64,000 nucleotides of DNA from the NCBI RefSeq assembly GCF_965223285.1, contig NZ_OZ244997.1, positions 6,014,001 to 6,078,000 on the forward strand. The letters are read 5' to 3'. Below are positions 1-8,684 of the stretch, piece after piece. A program made the translations under genes and the position numbers. Each line of letters begins with the position of its first letter. Position 1 is the stretch's first letter. Under the pieces are notes generated by a model that saw nothing but the letters and a program-made list of their open reading frames with translations, was not told where the DNA came from and did not search any database. This stretch comes from Leptofilum sp965223285. Lineage in GTDB: Bacteria; Chloroflexota; Anaerolineae; Promineifilales; Promineifilaceae.

Positions 1-330
1 CCCCACAACCGCCCCAACGATGATGCCCCGTAGTAAGCCAAACAGCGTGCCGTCGAGCAAATTGGTTACGTTACCGCCTAGCCAATAGCCAAATCCGCCC
101 ACAATCAAACCAATAAACCCGCCGGCCAACAATCCGCTCATCAAAACGTAGTTGTGCTTGAGCACACGTTCATAGGCACCAAAGATGGCAAGCATAACGG
201 CCGTGACAATGACAGTAACGGCCGTTCGCTCAACAAGCCCGCCCACCATGCCCAAGCCCATGCCAATTGCCACCATAAACAAGATGACTAGCCAAACCGG
301 ACGGCGCAATTTCAGTTCATCAGACACCAT
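1..330 (-). CDS. Membrane protein, partial (C-terminus beyond left edge)
   Basis: This is an open reading frame of 110 codons that runs off the left edge. It starts with ATG at 330-328, immediately after the TAG stop (333-331) of the upstream acetyltransferase gene, so the two are probably translationally coupled. The product starts MVSDELKLRRP, followed by Gly-rich hydrophobic helices (residues about 12-33, 38-50, 60-82 and 95-110), which suggests a small integral membrane protein. The GxxG-type helix packing and basic N-terminus are all that can be read; I do not recognise a family. Two ACGGCCGT palindromes lie inside it (197-204 and 218-225). Confidence 0.6.
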   Translation of the reverse strand, partial: MVSDELKLRRPVWLVILFMVAIGMGLGMVGGLVERTAVTVIVTAVMLAIFGAYERVLKHNYVLMSGLLAGGFIGLIVGGFGYWLGGNVTNLLDGTLFGLLRGIIVGAVVG

Positions 331-1257
331 CTATGCAATATCCAAAACCCAAATGGGCAACCGCTGCTGCGTTGGCTCAAAGCCAAAACGTTGATATAGC
401 TTCTGTGAATTGCCATTTTCAATCTGCGTATTAAGCGAAACCGTATACAAACCACGGCGGTAATAATAAGTAAAAGCGTGTCTCAATAATGCTGTTCCAA
501 TCCCCAACCCTTGCTTTTTGGGATGAACCGTCAGCCGAACCAGATGGGCACCCGCTTCAGCCCTGGCACTAAGCTGATAGCCAACAACGTCACCATCCAG
601 CAGAGCCACATCGAAACTTAGCGATTGTGAACGAGCCACGGCCAATGCTCTGGCACTTTGCCGCCAAATTGGTGCAAATGACACAGCCTCCAACGCCGCC
701 AAAGCATCGTAATCAGTTGACTGCACCTGCCGTATGGTCAATCCTGGCACATTTGGCAGTGCAGGCAATTCACGATCTTCCTTTATGTAAGTTTCTATCT
801 CGCTACCACGACAAAAGCCCCACTCAGGCAGCCATTCAGAGGGCCACGTTTCAACCGGCAGCCAGGCTAGCTGCGTAACGCCTTGCTGACGCAATACAGG
901 CAGCACGTTGAGCAACAGGTTGGCTAAGGTTTCTTTGGCATTCGTTGCTTTATGGATGGCGACCGTACGCACCCAAGCGGCTGGCAATGGGTCTGGCGTG
1001 GCAATGAGGCAAGCATCAATGTCAGACCCTGTCTGAAACAGCTTCGCCGCCAGGCTATTTTGTTTGGTTGCTTGTTTGGGCAGCACCAAAAAACCTGGCG
1101 AGCCAATCCAGTCGCCAGGTAAATACCAATCAACATGGAGGTGGGTGTAAACGGCCGTTTTCAACAAGTGCAAAACCGCCTCAGCATCACTTTTTTTAGC
1201 TTGTCGTATGCCTTCAATACGCGCTTGGTCAGGCAACCAAAGGTTTGCTAATTCCAT
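331..1257 (-). CDS. GNAT-family N-acetyltransferase, two GNAT domains
   Basis: This is a cytoplasmic acyl-CoA-dependent N-acetyltransferase of unknown substrate. The C-terminal GNAT domain has the acetyl-CoA-binding motif A QGLGIGTAL (about residue 250) and the usual late YQRFGF motif. The N-terminal half begins in the same way (GIRQAKKSDAEAV versus TIRQVQSTDYDAL) but lacks a clean motif A, so it looks like a degenerate GNAT repeat. I prefer ATG at 1257 (308 residues) over GTG at 1272: a TACAAT hexamer ends six bases upstream of this ATG and there is no ribosome-binding site, which fits a leaderless message. The stop abuts the next gene's ATG. Confidence 0.8.
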   Translation of the reverse strand: MELANLWLPDQARIEGIRQAKKSDAEAVLHLLKTAVYTHLHVDWYLPGDWIGSPGFLVLPKQATKQNSLAAKLFQTGSDIDACLIATPDPLPAAWVRTVAIHKATNAKETLANLLLNVLPVLRQQGVTQLAWLPVETWPSEWLPEWGFCRGSEIETYIKEDRELPALPNVPGLTIRQVQSTDYDALAALEAVSFAPIWRQSARALAVARSQSLSFDVALLDGDVVGYQLSARAEAGAHLVRLTVHPKKQGLGIGTALLRHAFTYYYRRGLYTVSLNTQIENGNSQKLYQRFGFEPTQQRLPIWVLDIA

Positions 1258-1381
1258 AACGCTATTGTACACTACATAATCATTTTTTCTGATAAGCTGA
1301 ACTTATTCCATATTATCCTCTTTTCATTTTGTACCGTTGTCATATTTGGGGCGAGTTCAGCAGAAAAAACTTAGGAAACAC

Positions 1382-2398
1382 ATGGGCAGTAAGCCAAAAG
1401 ACAGAACCCTTGAAACCACAATAGCAAGCCTAACCAAACGATTTGGCGAAGGTGCCATTATGCGTTTAGGCGAGGCCCGACACCTGCAGGTAGAAACAAT
1501 TCCTACCGGTGCCCTTGCCTTGGATATTGCATTGGGCGTTGGCGGCGTGCCGCGTGGCCGCGTCATCGAAATCTATGGGCCAGAATCATCTGGTAAGACA
1601 ACAGTTTGTCAACATATCATCGCAGAGGCGCAGCAGCGCGGGGGGATATGTGCCTTTATCGACATGGAACATGCGCTAGACCCCGTCTACGCTGAACGTT
1701 GTGGTGTCGATGTGGACAATTTGTATGTCTCGCAGCCAGATACCGGTGAGCAAGCATTAGAAATTGCAGAAGCACTCATTCGCTCTGGCACCATGGATGT
1801 GGTTGTGGTGGATTCTGTAGCAGCATTGGTTCCCCGAGCCGAAATTGAAGGCGAGATGGGGGATGCACACGTAGGGTTGCAAGCGCGCTTAATGTCGCAA
1901 GCATTGCGTAAATTGTCTGGCGTTATTAAGCAAACAAATACCGTTGTTATTTTTACAAATCAGCTTCGCTCAAAAATCGGCGTCATGTTTGGTAGCCCGG
2001 AAACCACTAGCGGAGGCAATGCACTGAAGTTTTATGCATCAGTTCGCATTGATATTCGCCGCATTCAGGCTATCAAAGTTGGTTCTGATGTTGTGGGAAA
2101 CCGTACCAGAGTGAAAATTAAGAAGAACAAGGTTGCACCTCCGTTTACCGATGCTGAATTTGACATTATGTACAATGAAGGTATTTCTAAAACTGGCTGT
2201 ATTGTTGATCTGGGTGTGGAGTATGAGGTCCTCACCAAGCGCGGTGCGTTCTTCCGTTATGGAGAAACGCTGCTAGGGCAAGGACGCGAAAACTCTAAAC
2301 AGTTTTTGCAGGAAAACCCAGAAATTTATGCTGAATTAGAGATGCTCATTCGTCAGAAGGCCGGCTTGCCTCTCATGGAACCACTGTCTGAAAGTTAA
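1382..2398 (+). CDS. recA: Recombinase RecA
   Basis: This is the DNA strand-exchange ATPase of homologous recombination and SOS induction. From ATG 1382 the protein has 338 residues. It has Walker A GPESSGKT at 66-73, the MAW region EHALDPVYAE near 96-105, Walker B VVVVD near 140-144 and the L2/core segment GGNALKFYASVRIDIRR near 210. An in-frame TTG at 1337 would add 15 basic residues, but the AGGA just before ATG 1382 favours the shorter form, which also matches usual RecA starts. A TATTAT hexamer at 1311-1316 may be the -10 box. I see no obvious LexA box of the CGAAC-N4-GTTCG type. recX follows after 136 bp. The gene has no ACGGCCGT copy. Confidence 0.97.
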   Translation: MGSKPKDRTLETTIASLTKRFGEGAIMRLGEARHLQVETIPTGALALDIALGVGGVPRGRVIEIYGPESSGKTTVCQHIIAEAQQRGGICAFIDMEHALDPVYAERCGVDVDNLYVSQPDTGEQALEIAEALIRSGTMDVVVVDSVAALVPRAEIEGEMGDAHVGLQARLMSQALRKLSGVIKQTNTVVIFTNQLRSKIGVMFGSPETTSGGNALKFYASVRIDIRRIQAIKVGSDVVGNRTRVKIKKNKVAPPFTDAEFDIMYNEGISKTGCIVDLGVEYEVLTKRGAFFRYGETLLGQGRENSKQFLQENPEIYAELEMLIRQKAGLPLMEPLSES

Positions 2399-2534
2399 CC
2401 TCGACGGTTGGTTTTGTCTGTTTCCAAGTTTATTTTAATTGAATAGTTGCAAATCACAGAAAATATCTTGAATCGAAGTATGGTTTTTCTGTGGTTGACT
2501 GGCAATTTCGGCAACTCCCTGGTTTTCGTTGGCT

Positions 2535-3164
2535 ATGGGTAAGATTACGGCATTAACACGACAAAAACGAAATCCCAACCGCATCAATGTGTTCATTGAT
2601 GGGGCCTTCGCTTTTGGTCTGGCAGAGATTACGGCCGCTTACCTACGCATTGGCCAAACGTTATCTTCCAGTGAAATTGACAAGCTACAGGGTGCTGACC
2701 AGGTAGAAAAAGCCAAAGATGTAGCCATCCGGTATATTGAATATCGCCCCCGCAGCATGGCCGAAACGCGCCGCCATCTAATCAAAAAAGAGTATCCAGA
2801 ACCAGTTGTTGCACAAGTTCTGGAACGACTAGAAGCGGTTGAACTGTTGAATGATGCCGCTTTTGCCCGCTACTGGGTAGAACAGCGGGAAACATTTAAG
2901 CCGCGCAGCAAAATTGCCCTTCAGCAAGAGCTGCGCCAAAAGGGAATTGACCGTAGCCTCATCGATGAAGCTATTGCTGAAGTAGATGAATTCGCAGCTG
3001 CCAGACAAGCTGCCGAACCAAAAGCCCGCCGCTGGCACACGCTGCCAGAGCAGCAGTTTCGGCAAAAGGTGGGTGGCTTCTTACAGCGACGCGGCTTTGG
3101 CTACGATATTGTGAGAGAAATAACTGATGCGCTTTGGCAGGAATATCATGCTGACGAAGCGTAA
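2535..3164 (+). CDS. recX: Regulatory protein RecX
   Basis: This is a modulator of RecA filaments, cytoplasmic, 209 residues. It shows the three-helix RecX repeats, for example AIRYIEYRPRSMAETRRHL, LNDAAFARYWVEQR followed by LQQELRQKGIDRSLIDEAI, and a third near the C-terminus (QKVGGFLQRRGFGYDIVREI). Its position directly downstream of recA is the usual arrangement. The start is uncertain: TTG at 2529 and ATG at 2535 are both in frame and no good ribosome-binding site precedes either. The 136-bp gap from recA holds a 9-bp inverted repeat (CACAGAAAA at 2455-2463 with TTTTCTGTG at 2485-2493). This could reduce readthrough from recA. Confidence 0.93.
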   Translation: MGKITALTRQKRNPNRINVFIDGAFAFGLAEITAAYLRIGQTLSSSEIDKLQGADQVEKAKDVAIRYIEYRPRSMAETRRHLIKKEYPEPVVAQVLERLEAVELLNDAAFARYWVEQRETFKPRSKIALQQELRQKGIDRSLIDEAIAEVDEFAAARQAAEPKARRWHTLPEQQFRQKVGGFLQRRGFGYDIVREITDALWQEYHADEA

Positions 3165-3233
3165 TTGTGGAAGCGGCAGAAACGGCCGCAACGTTTCTGC
3201 ACCATTGACTTTCACCCAAAAAGGAGATCAACT

Positions 3234-4763
3234 ATGCCAGCAACATGGATTCTGCTGGGTGCGGTAATTGGCATCATTGTGGGTGCCGCTGTGGTTTACT
3301 TTTTTATACGGCCGCAGGTAGAGGAGAAAGTTGCCGCTGTTGAGCGGGAACTAGACGAGAGACGTGCCCTAACAGAAAAAGAAACAACCGAAATATTAGA
3401 TACCTCGCGCAAAGAAGCGCAACAAATTCGGTCTGAAGCTGAAAAGACGATTGAACGCCGTTACCAGGATTTGGCTCGCGCCGAAGAACGCGTAGACCGG
3501 CGCAGTGAAAATCTGGATAAGCAAGCAAAGAAGATGGAGCACCGCGAAGCAGTTTTGAACAAGCGGCAAAGTCGCCTGGACAAACGACAAAATCGGCTAG
3601 AAACCATTGAGCAAGAACGTCGCGAGCAGCTTGAGCAGATTGCTGCGCTCACAAGTGATGAAGCCAAACAGCTTTTGCTGGACGATGTAGAAAAAGAGTC
3701 CCGTCAGGATATGGCTCGCATCATGCGTGAAATTGAAGATGAGGCCAAAGAAAGTGCTAATCAAAAGGCGCGCGAGCTGGTTGTTATGGCCATCCAGCGT
3801 ATTGCCAGCGACCAGGTGGCAGAGCAGACAGTTTCTGTGGTGCAGCTGCCCAACGAGGAGATGAAGGGGCGCATTATTGGGCGAAACGGCCGTAATATTC
3901 GGGCCTTTGAGCAAGCAGCCGGAGTTGATATTGTGGTAGATGATACGCCGGAAGCGGTTTCCGTTTCCAGCTTCGACCCCGTTCGCCGCGAAGCTGCGCG
4001 CCGAGCCCTGGAGAAATTAATTACAGACGGCCGTATCCACCCTGCCCGCATCGAAAAATTGATCAAAGATGCCAGCAAAGATGTAGAGCAAGATATGAAA
4101 GAGGCAGGCGAGCAAGCCGCTTATGAAGCCAACGTGCATGGCCTACACCCGCAAGTCATTAAAATGCTGGGGCGACTCAAATACCGCACCTCATTTGGGC
4201 AAAATCAGCTCTATCATTCTGTGGAAGCGTCGAAAATTGCGGCCGTTTTGGCAGCCGAACTCAACGCCAACATCGACATTGCCAAAATGGGTGCCCTGCT
4301 CCACGACATCGGTAAGGCAATGGACCATGACCAGGAAGGTACGCACGCTATGCTGGGAGCCGAATTCTGCAAGCGGTTCAAGGTGCCGCCACTGGTTATT
4401 AACGCCATTGCTGCCCACCATCACGAAGTAGAACCTGAAAGTGTGGAAGCGATCATCGTTGAAGCAGCCGACGCCATTTCAGGGGCACGTCCTGGTGCTC
4501 GCCGCGAAAGCCTGGAAAATTACATTAAGCGGGTACGCACGCTAGAAGAAATCGCTACCACCTTCCAAGGGGTAGAAAGTGCCTACGCGCTACAAGCGGG
4601 CCGTGAAATTCGCATCCTCGTTAAGCCAGATAAAATTGACGATTTGGAAGCGATGCGTCTCTCCAAAAACATTGCCAAGACGATTGAAGAAAGTATGCAA
4701 TACCCCGGCCAAATCCAGGTCACGGTCATCCGTGAAACCCGCGCCGTGGGCTTTGCCAAGTAG
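3234..4763 (+). CDS. rny: Ribonuclease Y
   Basis: This is a membrane-anchored endoribonuclease that initiates mRNA decay. The start is ATG 3234, preceded by AAGGAGA at ideal spacing, giving 509 residues, normal for the family. An N-terminal transmembrane helix (residues 5-25) is followed by a long charged coiled coil (about 28-180). A KH RNA-binding domain follows, with the GxxG loop IIGRNGRN at 214-221. The HD phosphohydrolase domain has HDIGKAMDHD near 357-366 and a later HHHEVEPES metal-site segment. The gene stands alone between recX and a rho-independent terminator. Confidence 0.97.
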   Translation: MPATWILLGAVIGIIVGAAVVYFFIRPQVEEKVAAVERELDERRALTEKETTEILDTSRKEAQQIRSEAEKTIERRYQDLARAEERVDRRSENLDKQAKKMEHREAVLNKRQSRLDKRQNRLETIEQERREQLEQIAALTSDEAKQLLLDDVEKESRQDMARIMREIEDEAKESANQKARELVVMAIQRIASDQVAEQTVSVVQLPNEEMKGRIIGRNGRNIRAFEQAAGVDIVVDDTPEAVSVSSFDPVRREAARRALEKLITDGRIHPARIEKLIKDASKDVEQDMKEAGEQAAYEANVHGLHPQVIKMLGRLKYRTSFGQNQLYHSVEASKIAAVLAAELNANIDIAKMGALLHDIGKAMDHDQEGTHAMLGAEFCKRFKVPPLVINAIAAHHHEVEPESVEAIIVEAADAISGARPGARRESLENYIKRVRTLEEIATTFQGVESAYALQAGREIRILVKPDKIDDLEAMRLSKNIAKTIEESMQYPGQIQVTVIRETRAVGFAK

Positions 4764-4790
4764 CTGGGCAAACCGTCCAACGAGAAACAA

Positions 4791-4817
4791 AAGGGTCGCT
4801 TTTCAGCGACCTTTTTT
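4791..4817. terminator. Bidirectional rho-independent terminator after rny
   Basis: There is a perfect stem GGTCGCT (4794-4800) and AGCGACC (4805-4811) with loop TTTC, followed by six T on the plus strand. AAAA precedes the stem, which makes it a terminator for the minus strand as well. It lies between the convergent genes rny and the aldo/keto reductase gene. Confidence 0.92.
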
Positions 4818-4830
4818 CTTGCCAATTTGT

Positions 4831-5811
4831 TTATTGGTGACCAAGGATTCGGTGGGGTTTATAGGGTATCTCGATTTGCTGAATTTCTTCCTCACTCAAC
4901 CGAATGTCTACAGCAGCAACTGCCTCTTCCAACTGGTACATTTTTGTTGCCCCAATGATAGGTGATGTGACACCGGGCTTATGCAGCAACCAGGCCAACG
5001 CAATTTGAGCAGGAGAATACCCTCTTTCCTCAGCAATGCTCACAATGGCATCTACCACGTCAGAATCCTCTGGCTGATAATACATATCTTTGGCAAAACC
5101 ATCGCTTTTGGCTCTGGCTGTGGGATCGCCCTCTTTACGTTTACGATTGCCAGCCAAAAAACCTCTTGCCAATGGGCTCCAGGGAATCACCCCTACGCCT
5201 TGATCTTGGCAAAACGGCAGCATCTCTCTTTCTTCTTCGCGGTAGACGGCATTCATGTGGTTTTGCATGGCCGAAAAGCGCGTCCAGCCATGTGAATCGG
5301 CCGTGTGCTGCGCCTTGGCAAATTGCCAGGCAAACATGCTAGACGCCCCAATGTAAAGTGCCTTGCCCGCTTTGACGACATCGTGCAAGGCTTCCATTGT
5401 TTCTTCAATGGGGGTGTTGTAATCCCAACGGTGAATCTGGTATAGATCAACATAGTCTGTACCCAGGCGGCGGAGCGAATTGTCAATCCCTTCCATGATA
5501 TGTTTGCGGGAGAGGCCACCGCCGTTGGGGCCTTTGTCGATGGGGAAGTAAACTTTGGTCGCCAGCACAATCTCCTGGCGGCTAGCAAACTCTTTGAGCA
5601 GTTTACCGGTGACTTCTTCACTGACGCCGAGCGAATACATATCGGCCGTATCAAAGAAATTGATGCCTAATTCAACTGCTCGCTGGATAAACGGCCGTGC
5701 GGCCGTCTCATCCAACACCCAATCACGCCATGTCGGGGTGCCATAACTCATCATTCCCAGGCAGATGCGGGAAACTTTTAGGCCAGTCTTGCCTAAATTC
5801 ACATATTCCAT
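4831..5811 (-). CDS. Aldo/keto reductase
   Basis: This is an NAD(P)H-dependent oxidoreductase with a TIM barrel, cytoplasmic. The ATG at 5811 has AGGAG six bases upstream and gives 326 residues. Family features are LKVSRICLGMMSYG at the N-terminus, the catalytic Asp and Tyr in FFDTADMYS, Lys in LATKVYFP and His in LYQIHRWD, and the C-terminal cofactor-binding segment with PIIGATK. It resembles the YajO/YdhF-like reductases that act on aldehydes or sugars; the substrate cannot be told. It follows the cupin gene by 36 bp and is probably co-transcribed with it. Confidence 0.9.
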   Translation of the reverse strand: MEYVNLGKTGLKVSRICLGMMSYGTPTWRDWVLDETAARPFIQRAVELGINFFDTADMYSLGVSEEVTGKLLKEFASRQEIVLATKVYFPIDKGPNGGGLSRKHIMEGIDNSLRRLGTDYVDLYQIHRWDYNTPIEETMEALHDVVKAGKALYIGASSMFAWQFAKAQHTADSHGWTRFSAMQNHMNAVYREEEREMLPFCQDQGVGVIPWSPLARGFLAGNRKRKEGDPTARAKSDGFAKDMYYQPEDSDVVDAIVSIAEERGYSPAQIALAWLLHKPGVTSPIIGATKMYQLEEAVAAVDIRLSEEEIQQIEIPYKPHRILGHQ

Positions 5812-5847
5812 TGCTAACTCCTTTCGCACTTATGATGCTGAAAGGCG

Positions 5848-6174
5848 TTATTTTACCGAACGTTGGGCCTCCAGACATACCACGCCATTTTTGCCCGCCA
5901 CAGCGTTGTGCATTACGCCAGAGGGCAGATCTAGCCGGTCACCTGGATAAAGTGTGGTGGGTTCCCCTTCAATCGGAAAGCCAAAGGTTATAGAACCTTC
6001 GACAACCATGATCACTTTCTCAAACGGATGATCATGGGCGGGAAAAACATCCTGGGGGTTGCTAATCCATTTGTATGGCTGTAAACCTTCTTGTGCCATT
6101 TGCTGATAAAGTTCTAGCTCAGAGGGGGCTTGAGGTTGTGCCCATTTTTGAATATGAATAATGTGGGTTTTCAT
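5848..6174 (-). CDS. Cupin-domain protein
   Basis: This is a 108-residue single-domain cupin. The first cupin motif is visible as PAHDHPFEKVIMVVEGSITF (residues about 45-64) with two His and one Glu as likely metal ligands. The second motif is PGDRLDLPSGVMHNA, with a further His. Its role could be a small isomerase or dioxygenase, or a sensor-type metal-binding protein. The start is well supported by GGAGGAG upstream. It leads a two-gene unit with the aldo/keto reductase, so a sugar or quinone-related function is possible but is only an inference. Confidence 0.8.
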   Translation of the reverse strand: MKTHIIHIQKWAQPQAPSELELYQQMAQEGLQPYKWISNPQDVFPAHDHPFEKVIMVVEGSITFGFPIEGEPTTLYPGDRLDLPSGVMHNAVAGKNGVVCLEAQRSVK

Positions 6175-6344
6175 CTACCGGTCTCCTCCATGACCGTTAC
6201 TACGTGGTACATGCGTGGAATGATAAGGTTTGCATAAAGGGTACGAAATATTTACCAGGTGCACAATTGCACTGGTGTACTGGGCGATAAGTCTTGCTCC
6301 GCTTTTATGCGAAGCTGTTTGGTTCTTGTTATAATCCCGCAACT

Positions 6345-7388
6345 ATGGAAAGTTCTGGTCAAAATCGCCGTCAATTGTGGATTGGCATCGCCGTCAGTGC
6401 GCTTTCAATTGCCCTCATTTTGCTGTTGATTGACCCCGCTGAAATCGTGGATTCTTTGCGCCAGGCAGAGGTTTCACTGATTGGCTGGAGTGCGTTGGCC
6501 ATTCTCGCTTTTATGCTCATTCGAGCAATCCGCTGGCGCTACATGTTGGCCAACGAGATTTCCTGGTCACAAACATTCCACATCCAGAATATTGGGTATA
6601 TGTTTAATATGGTGCTGCCATTTCGCCTGGGGGACGTGGCGCGGGCGGTGCTGATTGGCAATGTGCCGCCAATTACGCTGGCTAGAGGGCTGTCTACAAT
6701 GGTAGTCGAGCGCATTCTGGACATGATGTTTATTGTGGCGTTGCTGCCATTTACGCTGGCGGAAGTGGCTAGCTTGCCGCCCTGGATGCAAGATGGGGCT
6801 CGTGCCTCTGGCATTGTGGCGGTGATAGCCATTGGGGCACTGATTGTAGCGGCCAATCAGCGCAAGCTGGCAACTCGGTGGGGAACGGCCGTTCTCAACC
6901 GCATCCCTTTTTTAAACACTGAGCAGTGGATCGGCCGTATGAACGAACTGCTCGACGGCTTGGGTAGCTTAACTCGCCTCAAAGATAGCGTCGCTCTTGT
7001 TTTTTTTAGCATTGCGGTTTGGATTCCCATCTTGTTTGCTTACCGTTGGGGCATATTAGCCGTTGGCGGAAATGTTTCCTTGCTGGGTGCCAGTTTTGTG
7101 GTGTGTGCCGCCGCCTTGAGCATTGCGCTGCCTTCTTCACCTGGGCAAATTGGCGTTTTTCACATTGGCGTAACGGCCGCAATGCTCGCCCTCGGCCAAT
7201 CGGATGGCGCAGCCGGGGGATTTGCCGTGGTTTATCACGCACTAAATTTAATCAGCATGGTCATATTGGGTCTCATTGGGCTGGCCAGTACCGGAGCTAC
7301 TTTCGGTAGCGTTATTGAAACCACCCAACGCTTTATGCGTCGCCGCCAAACAGTGGAGGATGGCGATCTCAGCAAAATTGAAAGTTAA
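6345..7388 (+). CDS. YbhN/UPF0104-type membrane protein (flippase-like domain)
   Basis: This is an integral membrane protein of 347 residues from the lysylphosphatidylglycerol synthase transmembrane-domain family. About eight hydrophobic helices can be seen, with the family-typical NIGYMFNMVLPFRLGDVARA and the late segment ALPSSPGQIGVFHIGVTAA. Such proteins without the catalytic domain are often next to glycosyltransferases and are thought to help move or make envelope lipids. Two glycosyltransferase genes follow directly. A TATAAT hexamer (6330-6335) ends nine bases before ATG 6345 and there is no ribosome-binding site, so the message may be leaderless. Confidence 0.85.
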   Translation: MESSGQNRRQLWIGIAVSALSIALILLLIDPAEIVDSLRQAEVSLIGWSALAILAFMLIRAIRWRYMLANEISWSQTFHIQNIGYMFNMVLPFRLGDVARAVLIGNVPPITLARGLSTMVVERILDMMFIVALLPFTLAEVASLPPWMQDGARASGIVAVIAIGALIVAANQRKLATRWGTAVLNRIPFLNTEQWIGRMNELLDGLGSLTRLKDSVALVFFSIAVWIPILFAYRWGILAVGGNVSLLGASFVVCAAALSIALPSSPGQIGVFHIGVTAAMLALGQSDGAAGGFAVVYHALNLISMVILGLIGLASTGATFGSVIETTQRFMRRRQTVEDGDLSKIES

Positions 7389-7428
7389 GCCACTATGAAA
7401 TTGCCTGTGTACATATTTCAGGAGCAAT

Positions 7429-8646
7429 ATGAAAATTGTTGAAGTCTTAACCTATTATCGCCCTTGGGTGAGTGGACTGACCATTTACGTAGAGCGGTTG
7501 AGCAAAGCGTTGGCTCGTCAGGGACACGACGTGACCGTGCTTACCTCGCAGTATGATCCCAATTTGCCCAACTATGATGTCATTGAGGGTGTGAAAGTGG
7601 TCCGCGTGCCGGTTGCTGCTCGCGTGAGTAAAGGCGTGCTGATGCCCGGCTTTGGCCCTATGGCCTGGAAATTGGCTCAGCAGGCAGATATTTTGCACCT
7701 GCACCTGCCCCAATTTGACGCACCCGGCGTGGCGATGCGCGGCCGTATTTTGGGTAAGCCAGTTGTACTCACCTACCATTGCGATTTGCAGTTACCGCAA
7801 GGTGCGTTCAATCGGCTGGTAGATCGGGTAGTGGGGTCAATGAACCAGCTTGCGGGCCAGCTAGCTGATGCCGTGGTCACCTATACGCGGGATTATGGGG
7901 TTCACTCGCCATTTTTGTCCCAGTTTTTGGACAATAAGCTACACATTATTCCACCTCCCGTGGAGCTGCCGGATTACCGTGAGGCAGATGTGCAGGCCTT
8001 CCGAACCAAGCACCATTTGCAGGACGAGCCGGTCGTGGGCATTATTTGCCGATTGGCGGCAGAAAAGGGCGTTGGCGTATTGCTGGAAGCATTGCCAATC
8101 GTGCAGGAAGCGTTCCCAAATGTGCGCGTTTTGCACGCAGGCGAATACCAAAACATCATTGGCGAGGAAGCATATGCAGCACGGCTGGCCCCACTGTTTG
8201 AGAAACATAAATCCCATTACCATTTGTTGGGCAACATTGAAGGGGCGGAACTTAGCGCGTTTTACAACTCCCTGGATTGCCTGTGTGTACCTAGCCTGAA
8301 CAGCACGGAGAGCTTTGGTTTGGTGCAAATTGAAGCAATGCAAAATGGCGTGCCGGTAGCAGCTTGTGCCTTACCGGGCGTTCGCCAGCCGGTGACAATG
8401 ACGGGCATGGGGGAAGTTACGGCCGTTTCCGACCACACTGCCCTCGCCCAAGCCATCATCAATATTTTGCGGAATAAAACCGCCTACCAGCGCGATGCCC
8501 AACTCATTGGCAACACCTTTTTGCCCGACGAGACCGCCCAAGCCTATGTGCGGCTCTTCCAAAAATTGCAGCGTGGCAAGCTCATTGGCAAAACGGTTGA
8601 ACCGGCTGCCTATGATAAACTCCGAGCCATGCGCGATAGCTACTGA
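7429..8646 (+). CDS. Family 4 glycosyltransferase (GT-B fold)
   Basis: This is a retaining NDP-sugar glycosyltransferase, 405 residues, cytosolic or membrane-associated. The N-terminal acceptor domain shows VSGLTIYVERLSKALARQGH. The C-terminal donor domain shows GIICRLAAEKGVGVLLEALP, and the E-x7-E motif in ESFGLVQIEAMQNGVPVAA (near residue 290-310). AGGAG precedes ATG 7429. It lies between the flippase-like gene and the large methyltransferase-glycosyltransferase gene, so the three probably build a cell-envelope glycolipid or glycoprotein. The sugar specificity cannot be read from the sequence. Confidence 0.9.
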   Translation: MKIVEVLTYYRPWVSGLTIYVERLSKALARQGHDVTVLTSQYDPNLPNYDVIEGVKVVRVPVAARVSKGVLMPGFGPMAWKLAQQADILHLHLPQFDAPGVAMRGRILGKPVVLTYHCDLQLPQGAFNRLVDRVVGSMNQLAGQLADAVVTYTRDYGVHSPFLSQFLDNKLHIIPPPVELPDYREADVQAFRTKHHLQDEPVVGIICRLAAEKGVGVLLEALPIVQEAFPNVRVLHAGEYQNIIGEEAYAARLAPLFEKHKSHYHLLGNIEGAELSAFYNSLDCLCVPSLNSTESFGLVQIEAMQNGVPVAACALPGVRQPVTMTGMGEVTAVSDHTALAQAIINILRNKTAYQRDAQLIGNTFLPDETAQAYVRLFQKLQRGKLIGKTVEPAAYDKLRAMRDSY

Positions 8647-8684
8647 CAATAACTTAAAACCAACCTGCGGATAATACCAAACTT

